Positions 25,373 to 36,009 of a stretch of DNA of 64,000 nt are shown in pieces. The stretch comes from Flavobacterium humi (GTDB taxonomy: Bacteria; Bacteroidota; Bacteroidia; Flavobacteriales; Flavobacteriaceae). The stretch lies in assembly GCF_004745595.1 (NCBI RefSeq), contig NZ_SRLH01000008.1:62001-126000 (forward strand), in the 5' to 3' direction. Position numbers and translations under genes: made by a program. Below the pieces are notes generated by a model. The model was not told where the DNA came from, did not search any database, and worked only from the letters and a program-made list of their open reading frames with translations. Positions within the stretch are counted from its first letter, which is position 1; each line of letters opens with the position of its first letter.

Positions 25373-25808
25373 AGGCAAATATCCTGTAAAATAAACAGTG
25401 CCAGCAGGTTGTTTTAGCGTACGCTTCCTATTTTGAGGTCAATTTGAGAAAAACACGAAAAACCTTGTAATCTTTTCGCTTCTTTTTTATTACCTGCTCA
25501 TGGTTGTTTTTATCCAATGGTTTTTCAACATCAAAATGACAAAAACAGATGGCTTTTTGTAAAAGCATCTCACTAAAAAAAGTGAGACCTTCTCACCAAT
25601 TTTCTGCCTGCAAAAAATAAATTCAGTTAGAAGATCGTTTATTTTATACTATTTATCCTACAAATAACAAGAATTATCGATGAAAAGTTCTTTTAATAAG
25701 CTAACTGATATCCAAAATATTAGGCTGATTCAATATTTAAATATAATTTTACAGCGAATCTCATTAATTCATTTTAATGAAATTCTATCTCACTAACATA
25801 TTTCTCTT

Positions 25809-28800
25809 ATGGCGAAAAACTACTTCTTTCAGATGAAGGAGTGTGCTTTATTGGTAGCGCACACCCTCACTAAAAAATCATGGTTGGAAAATCCATTTTT
25901 CCCAACCCAAAAAGAAGAACAAAATCGAATCCCTTCCTTTTCGTGGGTTCTGTCTTTGATGATTTTATCTGCATTTTTCTTGAGTAATGATATTTATGCC
26001 CAATTTCCGGGTAATGACAACACACCAGGAGTGGGTAAAATTTTTAATGTCCCAGCAGGGGTAACTTCAGTTACGGCAAGTGCCTGGGGTGCCGGCGGTG
26101 GCGGTGGCGGTTCCAGCTCCAACAATGATGGTGGAAACGGCGGCGGTGGCGGTGGCGCAACAACCAGGGTTATTGCGGTAACCGGCGGAGTAACGACTTT
26201 TACCTACTCAGTGGGAACCGGAGGAACAGCCGGAGCTGCTGCTGGAGGTACGGGAGGAAACGGAGGTGCTTCAACCATTGTATCCATAGCCCCTTCAACA
26301 AACATGAACGCTAACGGAGGAACGGGAGGCCGCGGGAATTCTCTTGGCCTCAACACACCTACTAACAGTGGCGGAGGAACTTCATCGGGAGGAACAACAA
26401 ATAATACCGGTAACGATGGTTCCAGCGGAGGGAATTCCGGAGGAAACGGAGGAAGTTCTGCAACAGTAATCTCTATTTTCGGGGCTGGAGGAACAGGAAC
26501 CAACAACTCACCGGGACAAAACGGTTCTAATCCTGGAGGCGGTGCTTCCGGAGGAGAATATGCCGGGGGAGGAAGTGGAAACAGAGTCGGAGGTATTGGA
26601 GGTGCCGGTAGAGTAACTTTCAATTATATTAGTGTTTCAAGCGTTTCCCCTAGCTCACTTTGCACAGGGCAAACTATTACAATAACCGGGACGAATTTTA
26701 ATTCCGGTGCGACAACAGTAACTGTAAACGGTACAGCATGTACAAGCGTTGTTGTGGTAAACTCAACAACAATAACAGCAGTGGTTGCAGCTGGAAGTAC
26801 TTCAGGAACAGTACTTGTGACAAATCCTAACGGAACAAACAACGGACAAACATTGACCGTAAATACCCCTAGCGATCCTGGAACACCTACAAGCAATTCA
26901 CCACAATGTAATCCTACAGGAGTTACCATAACCCGAAACGGAACACCTGGAGCAGGTATAACCTGGTATTGGCAAACAGTTTCAGGCGGTACATCTACAG
27001 CAAACAATTCTGCAACACCTTTAGTAGTAAATACTTCAGGAACTTATTATATCCGTGCCTACAATGGTTCTTGCTGGAGTGCAGGAGAAGGAAGCATCGC
27101 GGTGACCGTAAACAATACGATTGCTACTTTAGCAACCACACCTAGCCCGGCAACATCAGCGACTGGTGTTTGTTATGCCGGTTTGGGAGCCATAAGCTCA
27201 ATAAGCTGGACAGCAGCTGCTGGAGCAACTTCTTACGATGTTTACTTCGGGACAGCATCAACACCTCCGTTTTTGACGAACCAGGCTGGAGTTACTTACA
27301 GCACAGGCACTTTGACAGCAGGCACAACATACTATTGGAAAATTGTTCCGAGAAATGCATGTGGCGCAACCACAGGAACCCCAATTACCTGGAGTTTTAC
27401 AACAAATACCGGCGTGTGCCATTGTATCCCTTCTTCAACTACATCCGGAACTTATATTTCAGGGGTTACTTCCATTGGAACATTGAACGATGTAGCTAAC
27501 GCGCCAACAGGTTATTCTACAGGCGGTTATGGCAATTATAAAAATATTGTTATCGCAACTCAAATTCCTGGTGGCGGTATAAACACCAACCTTAATATTG
27601 TTGGATCAAGCCACATGAGAACTTATGTAGACTGGAACAATGATGGAGATTTCGTAGATGCTGGTGAAAATGTATACGTGAGCGGCGCTGCTGCAGGAGA
27701 CACTTCTTATGGTTTTATTGTACCGGTAGCACAAACTCCTGGTACGTATGTAATGAGAATCAGAACCAGATCATTTGGAGAATCCAGCACAATCGATCCT
27801 TGTACCACAGGATATACCACAGGAGAAACCGAAGATTACACCATTAGTATTGTAGCGGATTGTGTTGCAAAAATAACCAGTGTGACCAATGGCGCTTCTT
27901 GCGGAACAGGAAGTACTGTTACCCTTTCAGCCACAGCAACCGCGGGCACAACTCAATTCAGATGGTATGCCGCTGAAACAGGTGGGACTCCGCTTGCAAC
28001 AACAGCTACAGGTTCCTGGACAACCGGGGCATTAGCTGCTACGACTACTTATTATGTAACGGCTTTTAACGGAACGTGCGAATCCTGGACAAGAACAGCT
28101 ATCAAAGCCACTATCAATCCAACTACAAACATTACAATATCTCCAACAACACCTATATTTTGTGGGGACACCGATATCTTGACCATAAGTGCTACGGGTG
28201 ATTTTACTGTAGATGATTTATTTGTGGATGATTTTGAAAGCGGTATAGGCGGGTTAACCGTATCAACTCCAATCAACACAAACGGTGGGGCAGATTCCGT
28301 ATGGAGTGTCAAAACAAGTACTTATTCTCCAAATGGGACAGCCGTATGGCGCCCGGCGATAAGCTCAGGAACCATTGGCAATAAATTCGCCCTTACAACT
28401 TCAGATTATAGTGGCCAAAGCCTGGAAACAATCATGACCACTACAGCAAGTATAAACGCGACCAATTATGTTGACCTGACCTTAACCTTCAAACATTATT
28501 ATTCCGATTATGGTTCAGATACAGCTTCTGTTCAGGTTTCAACGGACGGAGGGACAACATGGACCAATACTGCAGTTACTTACAATGCCGATTTCGGTTC
28601 TGCATCAAAATTCACTAACGCGTCATTAGACTTAACTGCTTTTGCCGGACAGTCGAACTTGAAAATACGTTTTAGATACGCAGCCGGATGGGCAGACGGA
28701 TGGGCTATCGATGATATCCGTTTATTCGGGACAAGACCTTTGAACACTACCTTTACATGGGGCGGAGGAACTGTAGATGCTTATACTGATTTCGCTTGTA

Positions 28801-30674
28801 CTATACCATATGTAAATCAGAGTTTGACCACTATTTATGTAAAACCTAATGCAACCCAATTAGCGACAACAACTTGGGGATTCACAGTAAGTGCAACATT
28901 AGGAAACGGATGTGTGGCTTCCAAACCAATCACAGTGACCAACAATACCAAAACATGGATTGGCGGAAGCTCAAATTGGTCAACAGCAAGCAACTGGAGC
29001 CCTGCAGGTGTTCCTACAGCAGCAAACTGCGTTGTAATACCAAGCAGCAGCAACACCGTTATTTCCGGATCAGGCTACAATGCTTTTGCTAAAAACATGA
29101 AAATAAAATCATCTGCTTCCTTAGAATTGCAGTCTGCGAATACGATAACTGTAAATGACTGGGTAGATGTAAACGCCAGCGGAAACTTTACCATCAGGAA
29201 CAATGCAAGTTTAATACAGGTGAACAACGTAGCCAATACAGGAAACATAAAAATGGAGCGTACCGCAAATATCCGCAGATTGGATTATGTGTATTGGTCT
29301 TCTCCTGTTTCAGGTGTTTCGACAGCTTCGGTTTCATCACTAACTCCTGCAAACGTTATCTGGAAATGGTTACAAACAACTCCTAGAGCTTATGCAAGTA
29401 ATTTTGGAAAATGGGTAAATGCCAATGAAACTATGGTAACCGGTAAGGGGTATATCATCCGCGGACCGAACGGATTTACCACAACAAGCCAACCGTTTAC
29501 CGCTTCATTCACAGGAGTACCAAACAATGGAAATATCACTACTCCTATTATAAGAGACGTTTATAACGGAGTAAATTATACAGGCCCTACTGCAACAGCC
29601 GTAACGAAAGACGACGATAACTGGAACTTGGTAGGTAACCCTTACCCGTCTGCGATTAGCGCAACAGCATTGTTGGCAGCCAATACAAACATTGACGGTA
29701 ATATCCGTTTGTGGACACACGGAACTGCTCCAAGCAACAGTAACGCCAGTCCTTTCTATCAGAATTATGCTTACAACTATTCCAGCTCCGATTATATTGT
29801 TTATAATTCAATGGGGTCAACTCCTCCTGGATTTAACGGATCAATAGGTGCCGGACAAGCTTTCTTCGTGTTAATGAACAATGCCGCTGCCACACCAGGC
29901 ACCCTGACATTCAACAACAGCATGAGAAGCAATTCGTATGGCAACAGCCAATTTTACAGATCTGAAGCCAATGCAAATACTGTAAACAATGACGAAAACA
30001 TTGAAAAACACCGTATTTGGCTGGATTTGGTTGCCCCTGGCGGAAATGTTAACCGAATTTTAGTAGGTTATGCACAAGGAGCAACACGTGGAAGAGACCG
30101 AAACTTTGATGCAACTGTTTTAGAAGGAGTGACACAAAATTTCTATTCTAAAGTGGAAGGGGAAAATATGGTTATCCAGGGAAGAGCCTTGCCATTTGAT
30201 GCAAATGACCAAGTGCAACTTGGAGTGTTATTGCCGCAAAACGGGAATTACAATATCGCCGTTGCTACCACTGACGGATTATTTGCCAATCCGTCACAAG
30301 ATATCTTTTTGGAAGATTTGACCACAGGCGTGATCCATAATTTACGTACTTCTCCTTATAGTTTCAGATCTGCCAATGGCCGTTACGACGATCGTTTTAT
30401 ATTGAGATTTACTCAGGCATCGTTAGGAAATGAGGATTTCGATTACAATAGTACCGTAAAAGTTTTTGCAGACAATCACATCAATGTAACTTCAGGAACA
30501 ATGGCTATAAAAGATGTAGCAGTTTATGATATTTTAGGAAAAACATTGGTTGCAAAACAAAATATCAGTGCAAATGAGTTTATTGTAAATGAATTGAACC
30601 CTACACAATCTGCATTGATTGTAAAAGTAACTTTAGAAAACGATGCAGTGGTTACTAAAAAGGTAATCTTCTAA
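25809..30674 (+). CDS. Giant T9SS-secreted multidomain surface protein (glycine-rich, IPT/TIG, GEVED), type C sorting domain
   Basis: Product of 1621 residues. The signal peptide has an unusually long N-region; the hydrophobic core is at about 46-62 (WVLSLMILSAFFLSNDIYAQ). In order: a Gly/Ser/Asn-rich stretch (about 95-270), an IPT/TIG Ig-like domain (about 277-360), Ig- and Fn3-like repeats, a GEVED domain (about 575-680, with WNNDGDFVDAGE and GETEDYTI), another Ig-like unit and a CUB/MAM-like unit ending GWADGWAIDDIRLFG (about 800-980). From about 1047 comes the module shared with the neighbours (TKTWIGGSSNWSTASNW, YVYWSSPVSG, GKGYIIRGPNGF, GNPYPSAIS). The last ~70 residues (IKDVAVYDILGKTLVAKQN to VVTKKVIF) match the ChiA-like type C T9SS sorting signal. 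Likely an adhesin-type surface protein; no catalytic motif was seen. Confidence 0.88.
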   Translation: MAKNYFFQMKECALLVAHTLTKKSWLENPFFPTQKEEQNRIPSFSWVLSLMILSAFFLSNDIYAQFPGNDNTPGVGKIFNVPAGVTSVTASAWGAGGGGGGSSSNNDGGNGGGGGGATTRVIAVTGGVTTFTYSVGTGGTAGAAAGGTGGNGGASTIVSIAPSTNMNANGGTGGRGNSLGLNTPTNSGGGTSSGGTTNNTGNDGSSGGNSGGNGGSSATVISIFGAGGTGTNNSPGQNGSNPGGGASGGEYAGGGSGNRVGGIGGAGRVTFNYISVSSVSPSSLCTGQTITITGTNFNSGATTVTVNGTACTSVVVVNSTTITAVVAAGSTSGTVLVTNPNGTNNGQTLTVNTPSDPGTPTSNSPQCNPTGVTITRNGTPGAGITWYWQTVSGGTSTANNSATPLVVNTSGTYYIRAYNGSCWSAGEGSIAVTVNNTIATLATTPSPATSATGVCYAGLGAISSISWTAAAGATSYDVYFGTASTPPFLTNQAGVTYSTGTLTAGTTYYWKIVPRNACGATTGTPITWSFTTNTGVCHCIPSSTTSGTYISGVTSIGTLNDVANAPTGYSTGGYGNYKNIVIATQIPGGGINTNLNIVGSSHMRTYVDWNNDGDFVDAGENVYVSGAAAGDTSYGFIVPVAQTPGTYVMRIRTRSFGESSTIDPCTTGYTTGETEDYTISIVADCVAKITSVTNGASCGTGSTVTLSATATAGTTQFRWYAAETGGTPLATTATGSWTTGALAATTTYYVTAFNGTCESWTRTAIKATINPTTNITISPTTPIFCGDTDILTISATGDFTVDDLFVDDFESGIGGLTVSTPINTNGGADSVWSVKTSTYSPNGTAVWRPAISSGTIGNKFALTTSDYSGQSLETIMTTTASINATNYVDLTLTFKHYYSDYGSDTASVQVSTDGGTTWTNTAVTYNADFGSASKFTNASLDLTAFAGQSNLKIRFRYAAGWADGWAIDDIRLFGTRPLNTTFTWGGGTVDAYTDFACTIPYVNQSLTTIYVKPNATQLATTTWGFTVSATLGNGCVASKPITVTNNTKTWIGGSSNWSTASNWSPAGVPTAANCVVIPSSSNTVISGSGYNAFAKNMKIKSSASLELQSANTITVNDWVDVNASGNFTIRNNASLIQVNNVANTGNIKMERTANIRRLDYVYWSSPVSGVSTASVSSLTPANVIWKWLQTTPRAYASNFGKWVNANETMVTGKGYIIRGPNGFTTTSQPFTASFTGVPNNGNITTPIIRDVYNGVNYTGPTATAVTKDDDNWNLVGNPYPSAISATALLAANTNIDGNIRLWTHGTAPSNSNASPFYQNYAYNYSSSDYIVYNSMGSTPPGFNGSIGAGQAFFVLMNNAAATPGTLTFNNSMRSNSYGNSQFYRSEANANTVNNDENIEKHRIWLDLVAPGGNVNRILVGYAQGATRGRDRNFDATVLEGVTQNFYSKVEGENMVIQGRALPFDANDQVQLGVLLPQNGNYNIAVATTDGLFANPSQDIFLEDLTTGVIHNLRTSPYSFRSANGRYDDRFILRFTQASLGNEDFDYNSTVKVFADNHINVTSGTMAIKDVAVYDILGKTLVAKQNISANEFIVNELNPTQSALIVKVTLENDAVVTKKVIF

Positions 30675-30703
30675 TATTCAAAAAATTCACTTTTTTTTCA
30701 TAG

Positions 30704-30731
30704 AAAAAGCCATCCTTAGGGATGGCTTTTT
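30704..30731 (+). terminator. Terminator after the giant gene at 25809
   Basis: A 12-bp stem (30704-30715 with 30720-30731, AAAAAGCCATCC and complement) with a 4-base loop, followed by T's. Confidence 0.9.
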
Positions 30732-30945
30732 TTGTATGTATTTATTTACCAAAAATTATCATTTTCTTTAAAAATTAATGAATTTATAAAAAGAAAATAT
30801 TCAAACAATTATGCTTTTTATCGATTATTTTACATCTTTCGTCGAAAAAAGATGCACTTTATCGATATTTATAACCAATTAAATGTTAATTTATTATTTT
30901 TCACAAAATTATCCAAAAAAAACTAACTAAACCATAACCATAACC

Positions 30946-33900
30946 GTGAAAAAAAATTACATTGCTAACCTTTCTTTTCTTCTAAATACCACAGAAAAGA
31001 AAAAAACAAATCTTACCACTAAGATTGACCTCAAAAAAAGCTATCGGCTTTTTATCGTATTCCTCTCTCTACTTGCATTCCTTCCAACCCTCAATTTTGC
31101 CCAAGGCACCAGCTGTGCGACAGCGACCTCGCTTACCATAAACGGGGCTTGTGGAGGCACTGCGACCATTAACGATACTTCGCAGGACGCGCCAAATGCC
31201 AGCGGATGTTCGTTTAACACTTTTCAAAGGGAAGGATGGTATACTTTTACCGTTTCCGGAGGGCCGTTAAACGTGACCATAACTGCGGAAGCGAACAATA
31301 GGAATTTATTCCTGCAACTGATGTCGTCTACAGCATCATGCACCGGATTGTCTCAGATTGCCTGTGCCAATAGCGACACAACCAACAACTCTCTTCAAAC
31401 AGAAACGATATCTGCAACATCATTGGCCAATGGCATTTATTATATAAAAGTCATCAACAACGGAGGGAACAACAACATGACACTCAACAGTATTTGTGTA
31501 ACGTCCAGTACTCCTTTTGACCCATGTTCGGCTATTACCAACATCGCTTCCTGCGGAACAACGGTAAATGCAACCATCGCTTCGGGCAACGGCTCCTATG
31601 GCACTTCTGCCTGCGGATGGACAACTGACGGTAAAGAAAAAATATACACTTTTACACCGGCAACATCCGGCAATTATGCCATACAACAAACTTCATCTTA
31701 TGCCTATATAGATTATCAATACAAAACAGCTGGGACTTGCAATAGTACGGGATGGTCATGTTTTGATGACTTAAGCGGTACCGCAACAAGTCCGACAGTG
31801 GCACTTACAGGCGGGACCCAATATTATATTATGCTTGATCCGGAGAGCACGGCCGGCGGAAACATCAGTTTCAATATCGTTTGCGCACCGGCTCCGTGTG
31901 TTGCTCCTGCGAGCCAGGCATCTGCCTTCACTGCAGGGACAGTCACTTCATCCACAATTCCGGTATCATTTACGGGAAGTGCAAACGGATACCTGATCAT
32001 CCAATCTGCTTCAAGCACACCTCCTACACAACCTGTAAACGGGACCACTTATTCTTCTGGTAATATCAGTTCTTTAGGGGCTGGGCTTACTTTTATCCAA
32101 AACAGTACGACAACAAGTTTTACCGCGACCGGTTTGTCAGGTAATACCAGATATTATTATTACATTTTTGCTTATAATGACACCAGTTGTACCGGAGGGC
32201 CGGTATACAAAACCGGAGGTTCTCTAACCGGAAACGCAATCACTTGCCCTGCTGTACCAAACAGTGTCAATTCATCAGCAACAGCCAACAGCATTACTGT
32301 AAACTGGACAGCCCCAACAGGAGGATCAGCATCAGCAATGTCATATACCATACAAGTAACAACAAATGCCGGTTATACTGCCAATGTACCGGGATCACCA
32401 TTTATCGTGAGTGCTCCTACGGTAACATTGAGCGCAACAGGATTAACGGCTAATACAACTTACTATTACAGGATTTTGGCAAATAACGGTTGTAGCAGTG
32501 CCTATGTTACGGGAACTGCCGCAACAGGATATTGCGTTCCGGCACCTTCAAGTGTTGACGGTACCGGTATAACCAGAGTTGTCATGGGGACAATTAATAA
32601 CAGTACGGGTGCAGAAGCCGGGAACTATGGGAATTATTCTGCCCAGATAATGAACGGACAGCAAGGTGAAACAATTCCGTTTGCCATCACATTCGCTACC
32701 GGATACACCTACGACACCATGATCTGGATTGACTGGAACAATGATTTGGATTTTTCAGACGCCGGCGAAGAAGTATACACAGGCGCTTCATTAGCAACCA
32801 ACCCAACAACTCTTAACGGAAGCTTCATAGTACCAGCCGGAGCTTCTCTTGGAAACCACAGAATACGTATAGGCGCCGTAGACATGGGACCTCCAACACC
32901 TTGTTATACAGGAACATACGGAACTTACGAAGATTACACGATAAACGTCAGCACGGCTACTTGTGCCGGTACTCCTTCTGTAGCTGTTACCGTAACTTCA
33001 CAAACAACCTCAACTGTCAACTGGACGGCTGCATCACCTGCTCCCGCCCTTGGTTACCAATATTATGTATCGACCTCAACGACAGCTCCAACAGCAGGTA
33101 CTACGCCAACGGGATCAACCGCAGCAGGTGTAACTACTGTAAACCTGACCGGATTAACCATCGGAACTACTTATTACATTTGGATACGTTCCAACTGTAG
33201 TGCAGGATCAAAAGGATTCTGGATAGGGCCAACCAGTTTTTACCAGCCAAGCTGTATGCCTGGAAACAGCACAGGTACTTCCACATTGGGATGTCCTTCT
33301 GTAATTTCCGGCGGATTAGGCCTTAACGGAGCCGATCCTGCGCCCATAACCTGTTCGGCAGCTTCGAACTGCGTTGATCTGGAAGCAAATTATTTGGCTT
33401 TGGGACAAACAACCAACTATACCGTAGAATCAATACCATACAACCCTCCTTACCAGTTTGGCTGTTTGCAGCATCCGGTGAGTGTTAATATTGATGATGT
33501 TTGGTCTCCAACGATCAACCTTCCTTTTAACTTCTGTTATTACGGCAACAATTACAGCTCTTGCATCATTGGGTCTAACGGGGCTTTGTCCTTCAATACT
33601 GCCAATGCAGGAGGCGCTTCTGGGTATGCTTTCAGCGATAATTTACCAAGTACAACCGGAGCGCTGTTTGCCAATACCATTTATGGTGTGTACCACGATA
33701 TCGACCCTAGTAAAGGTGGAGAAGTGGGATGGGAATTGATCACGCTTAATACAGGGTGCCGCGCTTTGGTAGCTTCCTGGAAAGACGTACCGATGTTCTC
33801 TGATAATTCTTTGCTGTATACCGGCATGATGGTGTTGTATGAAAACACAAATGTTATCGAAGTTTATATTAAAGAGAAAAAAGTAGACGGGACCTGGAAT

Positions 33901-35934
33901 GGCGGAAATGCCATCGTAGGAGTGCAAAACGCAACCGGAACACAAGCGGTTGTAGCACCAAACCGAAATGGCCTTGATGCAGACTGGACCGTAAATAACG
34001 AAGCATGGAGGTTTGTTCCATCCGGCACATCCATAACTTCTGTAAAATGGTTTGAAGGCGCCGGGACTTCAGGGCCTGTAGTAGGAACCCAGGACACCTT
34101 AAACGTATGCCCTGCCACCACTACAACTTATACTGCACAGGTTACCTATTCGCTTTGCAATGGTACGACTTTGATTGAAACCGATCAGACTACCGTTACT
34201 ATTGTCGGAAACAAAATATGGAACGGATCTGTAGATATCGATTGGAATAAAAGCAACAACTGGACACCGGTTGGAGTTCCAACTGCGGCAGACTGCGTTA
34301 TCATCCCTAACACAACAACAGACCCAACCATTAATGGAACCGGAGGTTTAGCATTAAACTTAACGGTTTTAAACGGAGGCTTCCTAACAGTAGCTCCAAG
34401 CAATTACATCACTGTAACTGATTTTGTGAAGGTAAACACAGGAGGTGATTTCAATTTAAAAGACAAGGCGAGCTTGGTGCAGATTAACAACATTACCAAT
34501 ACCGGAAATATCAAAATGGATCGTATTTCAAACATCCGAAGGCTGGATTACGTCTATTGGTCATCCCCTGTAGCGAGTTTCCCTTTGAGTTCGATTTCTC
34601 CCCTAACACCATCAAATTTAGTCTGGAAATGGTTGCCAACCACTCCAAGGGCTTTTACCAGTAATTTTGGAGGCTGGACCAATGCCAATGAAAATATGGT
34701 TGTCGGAAAAGGGTACATTGTTCGCGGTCCAAACGGATTTACGACAGCCATACAACCTTTTACGGCTTCATTTATAGGAGTGCCAAATAACGGAAACCTT
34801 TCTGTGCCTATCAACAGGGATACATACAACGGTGTGAATTACACGGGGCCAACAGCCACAGCTGTTACCAAAGACGATGACAACTGGAACCTGACCGGTA
34901 ACCCTTATCCGTCAGCGCTTCGTGCCACTGCCTTTTTAACGGCCAATCCTAATGTTGACGGTAATATCCGTTTATGGACGCACGGAACTCCGCCAATTGC
35001 AGGTAATTCCGATCCTTTCTATACCAATTATGCGTATAATTATGCAGGATCCGATTATATGGTTTACAATGCCATGGGATCAACCCCTCCAGGATTTAGC
35101 GGCTATATTGGTGCCGGCCAGGCGTTCTTCGTATTGATGAACCACACTACCGCTACACCGGGCACGCTGACATTCAACAACAGCATGAGAAGCAACACGT
35201 ATAACAATGGCCAGTTTTACAGGTCTGAGGCAAATGTGGCAAATAGCGAAGAAGAAATTGAAAGACATCGTATCTGGCTGGATTTAGTAGCGCCTTCAGG
35301 TAATGTAAACCGAATCCTGGTAGGATATGCCCAAGGCGCAACCCAGGAAAGGGACAGAATGTACGATGCAACGGTTCTTGAAGGAGTCAATCAGAATTTC
35401 TATTCCCGAATTGCAGACGAAAACATGGTCATCCAGGGAAGAACCTTGCCATTTGACCAAAACGACCAGGTCCCTCTTGGGGTATTGCTTCCGCAGAATG
35501 GGGACTATAGCATCGCCATTGCAAAAACCGACGGTTTATTCGAGAATGAAAGCCAGCCTATCTTCCTGGAAGATGTAGCAACGGGCACTATCCATAATTT
35601 GCGTGATACACCGTATAATTTTACAGCTGCGCCAGGCCGTTTTGACAATCGCTTCATACTGAGGTATACCAACACAACATTGGGCAATCCTGATGTGAAT
35701 GCCCTTGAAAATTCAGTAATTGTATTCAAAACCGATCGATTGAATGTGAAATCTACTTTGGAACCAATAAAAGAAATCATCGTGTATGATGTATTAGGAA
35801 AGTTATTGGTAAACAAGAAAAACGTAAACAAAAACGAATTGACCATCCAGGAGTTAAACCCTACTTCTGATGTTCTCTTGGTGAAAGTTATCCTTGAAAA
35901 CAATAGCATCGTGGTTAAAAAAGTAGTGTATTAA
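30946..35934 (+). CDS. Giant T9SS-secreted surface protein, tandem paralogue of the 25809 gene
   Basis: Product of 1662 residues from a GTG start (MKKNYIANLSFLLN) with a delayed signal core (SYRLFIVFLSLLAFLPTLNFAQ). The N-terminal half has pre-peptidase C-like beta-sandwich units (GREGWYTFTVSGG; KEKIYTFTPATSGNYAI), Fn3-like repeats (VNWTAPTGGSA, TTYYYRILANNG), a GEVED domain (WIDWNNDLDFSDAGEEVY, YGTYEDYTINV) and a stretch around the signature NLPFNFCYYGNNYSSCIIGSNG. From about 1089 it carries the same ~575-residue C-terminal module and type C sorting domain as the upstream gene, conserved even at DNA level in places. Separate terminator and upstream leader suggest independent transcription. 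Probably a surface adhesin or matrix protein; no enzyme motif was seen. Confidence 0.88.
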   Translation: MKKNYIANLSFLLNTTEKKKTNLTTKIDLKKSYRLFIVFLSLLAFLPTLNFAQGTSCATATSLTINGACGGTATINDTSQDAPNASGCSFNTFQREGWYTFTVSGGPLNVTITAEANNRNLFLQLMSSTASCTGLSQIACANSDTTNNSLQTETISATSLANGIYYIKVINNGGNNNMTLNSICVTSSTPFDPCSAITNIASCGTTVNATIASGNGSYGTSACGWTTDGKEKIYTFTPATSGNYAIQQTSSYAYIDYQYKTAGTCNSTGWSCFDDLSGTATSPTVALTGGTQYYIMLDPESTAGGNISFNIVCAPAPCVAPASQASAFTAGTVTSSTIPVSFTGSANGYLIIQSASSTPPTQPVNGTTYSSGNISSLGAGLTFIQNSTTTSFTATGLSGNTRYYYYIFAYNDTSCTGGPVYKTGGSLTGNAITCPAVPNSVNSSATANSITVNWTAPTGGSASAMSYTIQVTTNAGYTANVPGSPFIVSAPTVTLSATGLTANTTYYYRILANNGCSSAYVTGTAATGYCVPAPSSVDGTGITRVVMGTINNSTGAEAGNYGNYSAQIMNGQQGETIPFAITFATGYTYDTMIWIDWNNDLDFSDAGEEVYTGASLATNPTTLNGSFIVPAGASLGNHRIRIGAVDMGPPTPCYTGTYGTYEDYTINVSTATCAGTPSVAVTVTSQTTSTVNWTAASPAPALGYQYYVSTSTTAPTAGTTPTGSTAAGVTTVNLTGLTIGTTYYIWIRSNCSAGSKGFWIGPTSFYQPSCMPGNSTGTSTLGCPSVISGGLGLNGADPAPITCSAASNCVDLEANYLALGQTTNYTVESIPYNPPYQFGCLQHPVSVNIDDVWSPTINLPFNFCYYGNNYSSCIIGSNGALSFNTANAGGASGYAFSDNLPSTTGALFANTIYGVYHDIDPSKGGEVGWELITLNTGCRALVASWKDVPMFSDNSLLYTGMMVLYENTNVIEVYIKEKKVDGTWNGGNAIVGVQNATGTQAVVAPNRNGLDADWTVNNEAWRFVPSGTSITSVKWFEGAGTSGPVVGTQDTLNVCPATTTTYTAQVTYSLCNGTTLIETDQTTVTIVGNKIWNGSVDIDWNKSNNWTPVGVPTAADCVIIPNTTTDPTINGTGGLALNLTVLNGGFLTVAPSNYITVTDFVKVNTGGDFNLKDKASLVQINNITNTGNIKMDRISNIRRLDYVYWSSPVASFPLSSISPLTPSNLVWKWLPTTPRAFTSNFGGWTNANENMVVGKGYIVRGPNGFTTAIQPFTASFIGVPNNGNLSVPINRDTYNGVNYTGPTATAVTKDDDNWNLTGNPYPSALRATAFLTANPNVDGNIRLWTHGTPPIAGNSDPFYTNYAYNYAGSDYMVYNAMGSTPPGFSGYIGAGQAFFVLMNHTTATPGTLTFNNSMRSNTYNNGQFYRSEANVANSEEEIERHRIWLDLVAPSGNVNRILVGYAQGATQERDRMYDATVLEGVNQNFYSRIADENMVIQGRTLPFDQNDQVPLGVLLPQNGDYSIAIAKTDGLFENESQPIFLEDVATGTIHNLRDTPYNFTAAPGRFDNRFILRYTNTTLGNPDVNALENSVIVFKTDRLNVKSTLEPIKEIIVYDVLGKLLVNKKNVNKNELTIQELNPTSDVLLVKVILENNSIVVKKVVY

Positions 35935-35958
35935 TTCCGATCCTGATTATAAACAAGC

Positions 35959-35986
35959 AAAAGGCCTCATTAGTTAGAGGCCTTTT
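35959..35986. terminator. Terminator after the giant gene at 30946
   Basis: A 10-bp stem (35959-35968 with 35977-35986, AAAAGGCCTC and complement) with an 8-base loop and a following T-rich tract. It lies between convergent genes. Confidence 0.85.
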
Positions 35987-36009
35987 CTTTTTTATCAAAA
36001 TCAATATAT

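Larger units (their letters stand above)
25286..25808. other. 523-bp intergenic region between divergent T9SS genes
   Basis: It holds the leader and promoter of the minus-strand gene (-7 candidate at 25365-25372, palindrome at 25311-25330) and a short hairpin CTCACT/AGTGAG at 25569-25586 with an A6 loop. The last 200 bp are AT-rich, with no perfect TAnnTTTG for the plus-strand gene. The ATCTCACTA around the hairpin recurs at about 25789-25797. I see no gene in it. Confidence 0.5.

Noticed and set aside
25569..25586. CTCACT/AGTGAG hairpin as a terminator
   Set aside because: Six-base stem with an A6 loop and no T-tract, far from any gene end; noted only as possible structure.
26100..26600. 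Glycine-rich repeats as a possible CRISPR or tandem repeat array
   Set aside because: The repetition is of Gly/Ser codons in one long frame, without constant repeat-spacer lengths.
26204..26623. Proline-rich minus-strand frame of 139 codons
   Set aside because: It is the antisense of the glycine-rich part of the giant protein (GGN codons read as Pro).
30732..30926. 65-codon frame between the two giant genes
   Set aside because: Low-complexity AT-rich leader following a strong terminator; no start context or homology.
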